Shown: piece after piece, positions 26,371 through 36,814 of the stretch
Layout: every line of letters starts with the position of its first letter
Position numbering within the stretch: position 1 is the first letter of the stretch
NCBI GenBank assembly: GCA_023313575.1
Contig: JAJTTP010000014.1
Location: forward strand, 186,001 to 250,000
Length of the DNA stretch: 64,000 nt
Origin: Eutypella sp. D-1
Lineage: Eukaryota > Ascomycota > Sordariomycetes > Xylariales > Diatrypaceae
Direction of reading: 5' to 3'
Notes under the pieces: generated by a model
What the model was told of the DNA's origin: nothing
Seen by the model: the letters and a program-made list of their open reading frames with translations, nothing else
Database searches by the model: none
Position numbers and translations under genes: made by a program

Positions 26371-27554
26371 GATTTATTTTATTCTTTTTTTATTCTTTTT
26401 TTATTCTTTTCCTCTTCGTCTTTCCTTTCTTTCTTTTCCTGTTTTGCTCACTCTTCCTTTTTCGTTAGGTGTTATAGAGGTTCCCGTCTAATCTATGCTA
26501 ATCCGTCGAAAAAAAAGAAGTCGGGGGTCTGACGTGTCTTCGGGTCCCTAAATGATCGTGTGTGGTGATAGTGATGTTGTTGGTGATGTTGGTGATGTTG
26601 TTGGCAGTTGTCGTCGTCTACTTTGGTGTTGTACTTTGTCGCAATTGGAAATTGTGTGGAGGGGAGGAATGTCCGATACTCTAACTATACATATCCCGTA
26701 TAAGTGCATATAATAGTTCGTAGACCGAGTGTATATCTCTGAGTGTGACCGCAGTAGGCTTGGGGATTCAGCGGAAATAGAGTTTGGCAGAATTCAATAT
26801 TTCGCATATTTTCTCATCCTTATCCACGCCTATCTAACTATTTGGTGGGAGTGGTGGGGTCCTAGCTTATCCTAATCGATAAGCAGACACCCATGTAACC
26901 CTTTAGATGCATGAATCTAGTTAACTACCACTTATGCCCCTCTAAAATATTACCCCTCTAGGTAGGATAATGAAGCTATCCTGAACCCTATAGCATTTCG
27001 CTGGTTCCGCTTAAACAAGCCTCCTTTAAAAAGACATCTAGCTCGGCTCGGCTTGCCTACCAACACATGTCCATGCCTGCCATTCATCTAGAAGCTCCGT
27101 ATATAATCGCACTAACACTTATTTTCATCATGATCTTCTCGAAAAGCCTACTTAGACATGAGCTGCGCTGAATTATCCCGTGGTTGCATGCTATCCGAAA
27201 GCTACCTTCCTGCAGTGCCGAGCAATATGAGACCGGGATTTCCACCTTGGGAACTGACTATGCCCGCGACAAGGAGGGAACTGGTTGCCAAACAGGAAGT
27301 ATGGACACGAGGATCCTTTCATACGCGCATGGTGCCAATGATTTCTAGTACTTCTAAGTCTAATACTCGCGTAGGCTGACCCCCTCCTCAAGCTTCATAC
27401 TGTCAAGCCTCCGCGCAAGTGAACGCGCGCCCAGGGGCGGCTTCTCCCTTCTCATCCCACCCTCTCTACTCCAGCTCATTTTTAAGGCCCCCCTCCCATC
27501 TAACGGCGAACTCCAGTCGCCAAGTTGACACCATGCATACACGCACGACTTTCC
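26371..27554. other. Intergenic region between eIF3h and the UPF0643 gene
   Basis: 1.2 kb with no supported gene. It includes the T-rich probable eIF3h promoter and imperfect GTGATGTTG repeats at about 26565-26605. Confidence 0.55.
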
Positions 27555-28320
27555 TCAGTCAACCCAATCCGCGAAGTCCCAGCTCCGCAGGTCATCTCGT
27601 ATCGTGAGCCGCAGGCGGTCAATCTTCCAGTAGGAATACAGATCCCGCGCTGACCCGGCCGCCCTGCGATGCGCCGGCCCAAGGCTCCCTCGCTTGGCGT
27701 CCTCCAGGGACCTCCACACGCAGGTGGCCAGGTTCTGACCCTCACTATCGGGTATGCCGAACCAGTACCTGCAAGCCGCACGTTAATATATATGTCACGA
27801 GTAGCTTCCAGGGCTAGCGCACTTACTTGAGAAACCCGCCACTGGCGGTTGCCTCGGCGTGGGCCGCCTTGTCCAGCACGCCGAGGTCCCCGTAGACCGT
27901 GGTAGGCGGGATGCGCGAGCGGAAGGCGACCACGAAGAAGGACGCCTCCCTCCATCTATGTCCGCGGCGCTGCGTGGCCGCCTCGAGCTCCGCCATGACC
28001 TCGTCCCAGTTGAACGACTCCGCGTACGGCGCCGTCGCGTAGTCCGCCCGCGTATTGCGCATGAGGCTGAGCGCCTCCGCGAGCAGTCCGCTCTCCGCGT
28101 CCACGCTCTCCAGGTCTAGCAGATGCTCCTGCTCTGTGTAAGGTGATGCGACGAGGTACCTCGCACCGGTCCCCGTCCTGGCGCCCGCTTCTCTCTCGTC
28201 GTCGGATGTCGCGGGTACTTCTACCGTGGACACGTCTTCCAGGTGTTTTGTTAGAGGCTTCGCGGTAGTGACGGCGCGAGGCTCCGCGCCCTGCTGCAGT
28301 GGTTCCCGTAGTGATGCCAT
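27555..28320 (-). CDS. UPF0643 family protein
   Basis: Conserved fungal protein of unknown function, recognised from its central and C-terminal blocks. Exons on the minus strand: 28320-27827 and 27768-27555; intron 27769-27826 (GTAAGT...CAG, 58 bp). The product is about 235 residues. The N-terminal 60 residues are variable and charged. The conserved part includes FNWDEVMAELE, an RIPPTTVYGDLG block, then YWFGIPDSEGQNLATCVWRS directly after the splice and a DLYSYWKIDRLRL block near the end. The join is well supported because the YWFG block follows GGFLK in frame. There is no signal peptide or membrane segment. The GC-rich coding sequence contrasts with the AT-richer flanks. No pathway assignment is possible from sequence. 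Confidence 0.82.
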
Positions 28321-28482
28321 GGTGAGCTTGCGTAGGCGTATATAGTAGTAAATGGTTGGCTAGTGATGATGGATAGAGAGAGAGTAAGGGAGAAGATATG
28401 GGATGTGGTTCGGGAACTCAGGAATACCGCCTTCAAATAGCCACGGAGGATAGGGTTCCACGTATTATTCTCTGCTCATCGT

Positions 28483-28853
28483 CTATTTCCATGCGCACAT
28501 CCTGGTGGTTGGCAAATCACACCAAGTGCAACACTTGCGGTCAGGGAACCCGTGTTTGATACACTTGAAATATATTGCGCGGCGGGACTCGGTCTGCAGC
28601 GGTCTGCGCAGTGTACGATCTTGGAAAACCGCCCCCCGGTATATCTGGCTTTGTCTGACTGGCCGACCGACAAACATTTTTTTTTTGTGTGTTCTGGTAC
28701 CTTGACACCTAGGTACATGTAGTTATGGAAAGTGATGTGCTTCTGCGCTCGAACGCAGCATTGCCCAGAATATGGCGCCATCGCAGCATAGACTGAGGCA
28801 ATCGGAGCCACAAAGAGCGCGACGAAAGCGCAAACTAATAAGAAGCAGCGCAT
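28483..28853 (-). CDS. Candidate small secreted cysteine-rich protein
   Basis: Possible 85-residue secreted protein. Proposed exons on the minus strand: 28853-28717 and 28603-28483, with a 113-bp intron (GTACCT...CAG). The N-terminus (MRCFLLVCAFVALFVAPIAS) is a convincing signal peptide with likely cleavage after the VYAA region near residue 24. The short mature part contains seven cysteines, including an N-terminal CC pair and a C-terminal KCCTWC cluster plus a last Cys three residues before the stop. Small cysteine-rich secreted proteins of this size are common among fungal effectors and antimicrobial proteins, but I recognise no family. Without splicing, the frame would run to 28476 with a different C-terminus. 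An upstream in-frame ATG at 28898 would spoil the signal peptide. The splice model is inferred only from cysteine content and frame, so confidence is modest. Confidence 0.4.
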
Positions 28854-29575
28854 AGCAAAGACTTTCTCTCTCTCGATGCGCACAGCCGTACCTGCCATGG
28901 TAAGACAGGTCTATACGCCGTGTCGATCGCGTGATCCGCACCAGAAACTGCGTGTCCTTGCGTACGACGCCGTTTGTGCGAGTCAAGCACTGTGGCACCT
29001 GGAGACAGTCGTGCGTGCTGCTCTTGCCAGCTGGCACCATAAGTCCCCAAGGGTATGTGTGAGTGAGGGAGAAGAAATCTCATTCAAAACCAAGCACTCC
29101 GTGGTAAGGAGCATATTGTTCGTTCCTCCCGAAAAGAAAGGGTTATCAACTGGAAGAGCCGCATATCAGGCCGAAACTTCTAGTCGCTGCATTTCAAGGC
29201 GGATGAGTGGATGGTGGTCAGATGTACAACCGTACTCAACCCTGTTTGGATGAGGTATGCATGCACCCCTGAATGAGGCCGATCGGAGGTATGTATGTAC
29301 TTACCCTGTGTCTTGCTGACTACCTAGGTAGGATCATTGTATGGCGAATATTTTAATCGAGGTGTGTGACCTTCTTTTCCTGGCGGAATTTGCAATCAAT
29401 TAAGTCGCCCATGCCTAGATATGGATGATGGAAAGCGCAACTAAATCAAATAGGTACTTGAGAGAAGAATAAAAACCCGAAAAGCCCTGCTCGCTGCTTT
29501 GCTCAACTGCGATTCGAATGGAAAATATTTGTATGATTTGATATATACATTACTTATGTGCTTTGATTCGTTCCG
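28854..29575. other. Intergenic region
   Basis: About 0.7 kb with no supported gene. It includes one TACCTAGGTAGG motif near 29321. The right half would be the 3' flank of the mitochondrial carrier. Confidence 0.5.
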
Positions 29576-30878
29576 TTACATGATACTGTCCCCATCAGTT
29601 TCCTCACCCCGTCTTCTTGTAAGCCATATCCTCGACACCTCATACATGCCTATGTATAGGCCGCTGCCGACAGCGGTCCAGACTGCTCTGATGACCGAGC
29701 CTCGGAATAGACCTGTGACGCCTTTCTCTACGATGACCTGGCGGGCCACGGCAAGACCGCCTCTCGACTGGCGTCCGTATCCGCGCTTATCGGCGCCGGC
29801 CTCGGAATGAACGCCTTCTACAGCCTCTCCTCCCTTCCCACTGTACCTCGTTTCGGAGGGAGACAGCATCATCCTCGTCTTGACAACATCCATCGGTGTC
29901 GTGACGACGGCCGCGAAGCTGCCTGCTAGACCGGCGCTAGTGCCCGTGACCACGCCCGTCTCGAGAAGACCTGCTCTTGTTCCTGGGCTGCCGGATTCGG
30001 AGCCACGGCTCTGCCAGATCCGCACCCGCAGAGCCTCGAACGCGGGGAATTGGATGGCGGTGAATGGGAGGTTCCTGGCTACCAGCGCCGTGTAGCCTGA
30101 CAGGAGCCTACGTCCGGTTCCCTCGCCGGCGGCTAACTGCCTCAGGGCTTCAAGTGATGTAGAACGACCCCGGGAGGTGCTCGCGGAGTGAGGCGAAGAC
30201 GGCAGTCGTTCCTGCCGCCGGATCATCTGCGCGTTCTGCTTGACTACTTCGGCTGGCGTTAGGACTAAGCAAGAAGCGCACTCGGCGATGGCGGAGGCGG
30301 CTGAGTGGACGGCCGCGCGTGGAACCGGCACGCCCGAATTTGCCCCGTGGCCGGCCCCGGGCCTGCTGCCAAGACCACCGATGAACGATTTAGCTGCCTC
30401 GTACGTGGTGAAGAAAGTGCCGGCCGCGGGGAGAGTGGCGAGCACAACGATCCCGATGCCTTGGTACAGGCCTCGGAAGAGATCCCGTGACCATATCACG
30501 GCCCGAGGACCCGTCTTGGCCGACGAGCTCGGATCGGCGAAGGTTTTGAGAAAATCGCGGCTCTGCTGCCGCGTCTTTAACGTGTCGAGCGGATATATCA
30601 GCAGGTCGACGGTGAACGCCGCTGCCGCACCGGCCTGCGTTCCTCCGGGATCAGATCAGCTCAATTCAAGGTCCAAGTATTGGCTCTCTAGCTAGCTATA
30701 AGTAACGGCTCAGTGCGGCGCAGAACCGTCACCACGGGCAGTGCCTTGTGGCTGCGCTCCGGAAAGTGTTGAGAGGCGAATTCTTCTCGCCGGCCCTCGA
30801 CCTGTATGCATATGTACAAATGTTAATGAATGTGTCAGAACTTACCAGCATGACGTCGGCGTGGGCGCTTCCGCTCAT
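29576..30878 (-). CDS. Mitochondrial carrier protein, probably the S-adenosylmethionine carrier
   Basis: Six-helix inner-membrane solute carrier of the SLC25 family. Exons on the minus strand: 30878-30846 and 30634-29576; intron 30635-30845 (GTAAGT...CAG). The product is about 363 residues. All three family signatures PX[DE]XX[KR] are present: YPLDTLKTR in repeat 1, TPAEVVKQN in repeat 2 and TPMDVVKTR in repeat 3. The opening AGAAAAFTVDLLIYPLDTLK resembles the yeast PET8/SAM5-type carrier that imports S-adenosylmethionine into mitochondria; the substrate is inferred from this resemblance. It is longer than the usual 270-320 residues because of Ser/Arg/Gly-rich loops between repeats 1-2 and in repeat 3. 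The ATG at 30878 was chosen because exon 1 (11 codons) joins in frame to the first helix. Its nearest metabolic neighbour is SAH hydrolase, about 7 kb away on the other strand. Confidence 0.85.
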
Positions 30879-32015
30879 GGTATCTGCGGTTCCGTGCTGT
30901 TCCGCGTAGTACCGTTGGAGTCGACAGGTCAAAATACACGTGCCTCGCCAATAGCCAGTCACCTACCTGGGAAATCTTGGTGAGATGAGATGGTTGCTAA
31001 AAGGGGCAGGGGGACCTTGAGACCTACATAAAGAGCTGATCAGGACCATTAGGTAATAGGGTTAAAGGCAGCTCGGATAATAGATAACAAATAACCCAAT
31101 GACGACATCGAGTCACCCAATTACTTAAATAGGCAGGGATGGTTAATAACTGACCAATCAGCTTTGCGGGCTTGGTTTTTTAAAAGAATGCTCTAGTGGC
31201 CCAGGTCCCCGGCCCAGGCAGCCCAGATTAGCAGGCGCCCCGGAGGTATTCAAGTACACCACTACCTGCCTAGGTACAATGTAAGAACTTAACCTCAAGC
31301 TTTCTAAAGAATAACAGCTGAATTGCTCAAGAGCTTGTCTTGTTGCAGCATCACTACCACTCGTTATATCATTTCAAAGACCAAGTCTGATTCGCAGTTT
31401 TCGGCGTAGTAGCGTAGCTGGCCACCACAAGATTATGTCGACTTGTATCACTTAGTACCCGCTAAGACTTGCGGTCATAGGCTCTGGTATAGTTGGTATT
31501 CGGGTGGGGCCTATGATGTCTGCTTTCCGTCTGGCCATTTTTTTGAGAGCCATAGCTCACCCTTGTTTGTCGGATGCGAGTAATCAGGTGTTTTTTCTGC
31601 ATGGGCTGTCGAGGTTAATGCTGGTGTACTCAATCGTTCATGGGTCCTAATAGGGCGAGTAACGCACTTTTCCGAAATCCCTTTGTTTTGTCGAACCTGT
31701 TCCAGCCAAGCTTCACAGTGAGGAAGTTCGGACCTTTGAGACACATGCGTCTGAGCAGAACAATCAATCATTGTCCATTGTGTTGCAGGAGAAAGAAAGG
31801 TCCGTTCAATCCGAGGTGGCTAAGTCATATCGCACAATGCCATTATTTGAGGTGGAAGTGTTCATGTATGTTACCGGAGTTGGTGTTCATATCCCAATAG
31901 AAATAATACCACCAAACGCTTTACAATATGTGTATCCTCAGAGCAGACATACCAGACCCAGCAGATTTACTAGCCCTCCTTGCCTATCTAAACAATAGTT
32001 AACCAAAAAGACACG
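30879..32015. other. Intergenic region at the boundary between conserved and accessory genes
   Basis: 1.1 kb with no supported gene. It contains a GCCTAGGTACAATG motif near 31268. To the right the window changes from housekeeping genes to specialised-metabolism genes, with lower GC between genes. Confidence 0.5.
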
Positions 32016-32297
32016 ATGGCTATGCCGCCGGATGTTACAACTGTCGTCGTGGAGAATACTAACTCCTGCAAGATTACAGTCACATACGTGGGTAAAGAAG
32101 GCTTCGTACAGGTCAAGCACAAGAAACCTTGTTATGAGTGCGCAGATATTAGTAAGTCAGCTGAGAAGTTCAAAAGCGCGCTATGTTCCGCCTATTCGGA
32201 CACCACCGTGTGTAAGAACGGTATGAGTCAAACTGCTTTCATTACAGACATGGCGAAACGCGCACTTGGTATCCCAGGCGTTGCAACGAAGTCGTGA
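32016..32297 (+). CDS. Small hypothetical protein (93 residues)
   Basis: Single-exon ORF beginning MAMPPDVTTVVVENTNSC, in a reasonable start context (A at -3 and around it). It has five cysteines (including CYEC) and a Lys-rich middle, with no signal peptide, membrane segment or domain I recognise. It is upstream of the terpene cyclase 3' end and convergent with it. It could be a real small protein or a chance ORF; the evenly polar composition without low complexity favours a real gene slightly. Confidence 0.35.
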   Translation: MAMPPDVTTVVVENTNSCKITVTYVGKEGFVQVKHKKPCYECADISKSAEKFKSALCSAYSDTTVCKNGMSQTAFITDMAKRALGIPGVATKS

Positions 32298-32899
32298 TCA
32301 ATACTTGACTAAACTATTAGAGGTATTGAAGTACCAAGTAGATATATATAATTGAAATCTTATCGACGTACGATCCCAATCATCTAGGTGTCCCTTTTCT
32401 ACGTACATGGTGGAATACGACATTCCACTGTGATATATGCATATGGTTCAACGACGCCCTCCTGCATTCGAAACAATATTGTAAGACCTAACATTGGAAA
32501 TATAAGTCGTAGAGATAATGAAAGGGCCACTTAGCTTGAAATTAAGAAAACTTGGCATGGAAAAGAGTATTCGTTGGCAGAACCAACCGGCCCACCTCCA
32601 CCATTTCCTAAGTTCGGAAACATTCAGCATTCATATCAAGAAGTGTCACGTCTAAGAAATGGTAAATCATATGGTGGGAAATTCGTAGATTGGCATAAAG
32701 ATCAAGACGATCTTCTAGTTACAGGATAGGGGGTACCCCGACCTATATAACGATCCCCGGAGTTAAGCTGATCAGATCAATTATATCCGATATTTTCCCG
32801 TTGTAGAATAGCCCCATCCAAGTGAGGCTCAACTGACCGTGACCAGAAGGTAAGACACTCGTAGGGCTTATGTCAAGTTCTGGGACCTATGATCCGATC
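32298..32899. other. Intergenic region downstream of the terpene cyclase
   Basis: 0.6 kb of AT-rich sequence with no supported gene; the 3' flanks of two convergent ORFs. Confidence 0.5.
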
Positions 32900-34008
32900 T
32901 TACCGCCCCTCTGTAAAGGCAAGAGCTCCGGTCTTGTTGTAGCGCGGCGTCAGGAGACTCCAGCGCTCATTGCCCGCCGTCTGGTACTCAATGCCCTTGC
33001 AATAGGTCCTGAGGGCTGGGCTCGAGTTCTTCCTCAGTATCTCGTCCACTAGCTCGAAGTGCCGTACCTCCCACGCTCGAACCGTCTGCCACATGATTCG
33101 CTTGGCCTCATACTCACCCACACCGTACAAGTCCATGATGATGGGCACGGAGGAGCAGATGGCACCAAGCTCTGCGCCGTTCGCGGCAGAAAGGAGCTCC
33201 TTTTCGAAGCTGCAGACGTCGTTGACGAATGTGATGTGCTTCATGGCGATGTCCTCAAGGGGCTTCACTAAATCCTGCTCCTCCGGCGTCATGTAGAGGC
33301 CTGCGCAAAAGCGCATGATTGCGGTCATCAGACTGATAGGTGCCAGTTAGCATAATGTCTCCCGATATGACCCAGTGTGGTGGAATTGACTTACCCTTTG
33401 CCAAGATCAGCGTCGCGGTAAACGAAGTACTCCTTCAAGTCCATAGGCTTCGTCCTGCTTCCGTCGACTTGCGCGAAAAGAAAGTCGACCGTGTGCACCA
33501 ACAACTCGTCGGCTAGCGGCTTGTCCACCGCTCTCATGTTCTCAAAGAGATCGTACATGATCCACTGACCTGGGACACTGCGATCTGGCAGCATGGTTCC
33601 ACGTGCACACTCAATGACCTTGGTGTTGTACGCGACACCTTCCTCGACGGACATAGAATCCAAGAGATCGTCAATTAGGAAGCCGACGGTGAGCAGTTTA
33701 CATCCCCAGTGCATACGCTCGTCAAGTGACATTGGGCTATTGATGCAGACAAACCAAGCATAGCCCTCTTCAACGAAGCGCTTGAGGTGCTTTTCTGTCT
33801 TGAAGGGCCAGTTTTGGAGAAAGAAGTCGTTCGTTTGCTCGACCACCTCCTTGGTCTTTCGGTGCATGCCAGCGGTGTATATAGTCGGGCGAATGTCCCC
33901 AGGGACCTGTGAGGCCGCTGGCGCGGGAGGAGGCGGGCCGCAGTGGCTCATAGGTTCCTCGGGTAAAGTATATCCCTGAATGGTGACAGTCTTTGTTGAG
34001 TCAGTCAT
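32900..34008 (-). CDS. Class I sesquiterpene cyclase, aristolochene-synthase type
   Basis: Predicted to cyclise farnesyl diphosphate to a sesquiterpene hydrocarbon. Exons on the minus strand: 34008-33395 and 33332-32900; intron 33333-33394 (GTAAGT...CAG). The product is 348 residues, normal for fungal enzymes. The first metal site is DDLLD at residues 113-117, within LLTVGFLIDDLLDSMS. The second (NSE) triad is intact as N242, S246 and E250 in NDVCSFEKE. Diphosphate-sensing features LPDRS and the C-terminal TPRY pair are present. The context around DDLLD, the EYFVYRDADLGK block and the GIEYQTAGNERWS segment resemble fungal aristolochene synthases, whose product has an eremophilane skeleton; the exact product cannot be read from sequence. 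It is divergent from a P450 with an 865-bp shared upstream region, and close to a tyrosinase, a second P450 and a GMC oxidoreductase that could tailor the product. Confidence 0.9.
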
Positions 34009-34873
34009 GGCGAGATTGCTGGGATCTGGAGAGTCTAGAGTGCTGTTGATGATGGAAGATTATCGTCAAAAGTTGCAACGTTGAACTCGCCGTTTCGATC
34101 TTAGAAACGTATGTGAATGAGGTATTGCAAAGAACCACAGGTTAAATAATATCTTCAGAACAGGATATGAGTTACGCTTTAGCAAAAGCTCAGGAACGAC
34201 AGCAACAAAGTAGTGCACAGTAGTGACACAAGAGTTGGTGCTCTAGCGAGAGCTGGTGGAATGCTTTGACGGTTGCGTAGAGTACTACGTAGTTTTTGTA
34301 ACAGTAGAGTCAAAGTCCAACTGCTACTACCGGTGAAGTCTAGGCTCTGTTATATAGAAGCATAGATATGTTGATTCTTTTTGTCTTCTGAGGTATGAAC
34401 CTAAGTTGGAATACAGGGGACCCATATAACTAAAGATAGCTAACGGGATAATTACACTGCAAAGGATTTGGAAAGCGTGTTGGTCCACTGTAAATCCTTC
34501 CGATCCCAAAAGTTCCAAGTCCTGTTACTAATTACCGATTCTACAGGATTATTTGAAGTGGGCATGAAAGTTACCGGGATGATGTTGAATACCTGGTTAT
34601 GACGACGATAGTGACGAAACACAAATTCACGCATGCGTGTGATGAACCGATAGAAGTGGGACTTGGAATGTATCCGCGATACTGGGGAGTCTATGCGGCC
34701 TGGGAAAGAACCCGACGGGTCTCAAAGAACTTCAGCCATTGACTCGTCCGGTTCTTTCTTAAGACCGCCAAGGCAGTCCAGATACTTCCCTTATATATTC
34801 TGCCTCTTACTGCCGTAGACCGTTGGCTGAAATATTCACTCCCTATTTGCAAACAAGCTATCATCTTTCCAAC
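34009..34873. promoter_or_regulatory. Divergent promoter region, terpene cyclase and P450
   Basis: 865 bp between two divergent starts. The arrangement suggests co-regulation. A TATA-like element faces the P450. No ORF in it is convincing. Confidence 0.55.
34792..34798 (+). promoter_or_regulatory. TATA-like box of the first P450
   Basis: TATATAT about 76-82 bp upstream of the P450 ATG at 34874, a usual distance for fungal TATA elements when the leader is short. Confidence 0.45.
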
Positions 34874-36814
34874 ATGAACTTCTCAAACCCTTCGTCCGTG
34901 AAGACCCAGCATGGTATCTTATACCAACTGCACGATTGGAATGCATATAGACAATCTTCCGGCGTTATGCTGATGCTGGAGGCATCTGTAGCTCTTGTAA
35001 GTACACAGCTTACCGTACCGTTCAAAGTGTTAACATTGCGATAGTTGGCTGGGTATATGATTGCTCAAGTCATCTACAACTTATACTTCCATCCTCTCCG
35101 TTCTTACCCGGGTCCATTCTTGGCGAGAGTCTCATTGCTATGGCGTATCTTCCGCTCCATGGACGGCCGCTTCCACCGCCACCTCGAAAATTGCCACAAG
35201 CGTTATGGTGAGTCCGACTTTGAACAATAGGAGTGTATCGATTGAAATATTGACTAAAGTGCTTTTAGGCGATGTCGTGCGAGTAAGCCCCAACGAACTG
35301 TCCTTCAGTAGCCCGGGGGCGTGGACAGCCATCTACACGCCCAGCACCAAGGGGGTGGCGAAGATTCACAAGAATGAGTTCTATGACATGTTCGGTGCTG
35401 GATTCGAGATTCAGTCCTTAGGTACCGAGCGCGATCCCGTTTTGGCCCAGCAGAAACGCTCGCTCTTTTCCTCGGCCCTATCAGCTCGAGGCCTAGCCCA
35501 ACAAGAACCAGTCATGCAGAAGAATATTGATTCATTCATCCAGAAACTGGGGAAGCTGGGCAATACGGAAAAGGGAATTGATATGTCCAAGTGGTTTATC
35601 TACTTAGGCTTTGACATCCTCGGACAGATGGCATTCGGAGAGTCCTTTGGATGCGTTGAGAGGGGTAAGTCACCCAGCCTGAGGAGGAGTTAAGACTGAC
35701 TGGGTATCACAGAGGCTTCACACCCCTGGCTTGATCTCATGCTCGGACTCATGCATGTTGTCACTATCATGGACAATCTGCGACGGTACCCCTTGCTTGT
35801 CAAGCTCGCGCAGTGTATTCCTTCCAAATGGACAGTTGGGTTTCGTGATCAGATGATCCAGTATGGCAAGGAGAAGACGGCCGCGTAAGTACACAACTTT
35901 CCCCGTCCGCTGGAGTTGGCTAACTGATGATGGGTAGCCGGCTCCAAAAGCTCGAAAAACAGAATGACTTCCTCGAGAATGTAGCAGAGAAAGTTCGCAA
36001 CGGCGAGATTGCCCAGGCGGAAATGGAGGCCCATTCGTGGAACATGGCGTACGTATACAGTCACCTTCCTGTTGTACGTTGGGTGCGATGACTGAGACCT
36101 AATATAGTATGGCTGGAGGTGAAACCAGTGGAAGTGCCATGGCTTCCATCATCTACTTCCTTCTCAAGACCCCGGAGGCGCATCAAAAGCTGAATGAAGA
36201 AGTACGATCAGCTTATAGTGGTTATGATGATATCGATGTCGCCTCCACCACACAGCTAGAGTATCTCATGGCAGTCCTCAAGGAAGGGATGCGCATTTTC
36301 CCCACAGCTCCCCAGGGCACACCGCGTGTATCCCCAGGCGTCATGGTTGAGCGGCATTTTGTTCCAAAGGGGGTAAGTTTAACCTACAAAGATAAAGACA
36401 CCATGACTGACATGCACACTAGGCCGAGTTCTACGTTTCTCCTTGGGCCGTCACCCATGACGAGCGCTTTTGGGACGAGCCGTATGCCTTCAGACCTGAG
36501 CGCTGGATCGATTCAGACTGCACAGATGTCAAAGCAGCCAGCCAGCCGTTCTCCCTAGGTCCTCGTGTCTGTCCTGGGAAACTGTAAGTTCCCCACCTTA
36601 CCATATCGCGTGCATCCGCAAAGTGTCTACCGATCTGACTAGTTCCAGCTTTGCGCACGGGCAGATGGCGCTCCAGTTGGCGAAGATGGTGTACATGTAT
36701 GACATGGAACTCGTGGATCAAGATCTAGACTGGGTCGAGACATGCAAGATGCACTTTTTATGGTGGAAGCCTGAGTTGCATGTGCGGTTCCGGCCCCGCT
36801 TTGCTCAAGCGTAG
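34874..36814 (+). CDS. Cytochrome P450 monooxygenase (first of two)
   Basis: Membrane-anchored haem monooxygenase, likely oxidising the terpene. Eight exons: 34874-34996, 35045-35207, 35269-35664, 35713-35884, 35938-36048, 36108-36372, 36423-36583, 36649-36814. All introns are about 48-61 bp and all phases agree; the product is 518 residues. Visible motifs are the proline-rich hinge HPLRSYPGPFLA, the I-helix AGGETSGS oxygen-binding motif, K-helix EGMR (ExxR), FRPERW, and the haem loop FSLGPRVCPG with Cys about residue 460. The architecture resembles fungal P450s of the trichothecene/benzoate-hydroxylase-like groups. The membrane anchor is short and sits in exon 1 and the start of exon 2. It is transcribed away from the terpene cyclase. 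The substrate is inferred from neighbourhood only. Confidence 0.9.
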
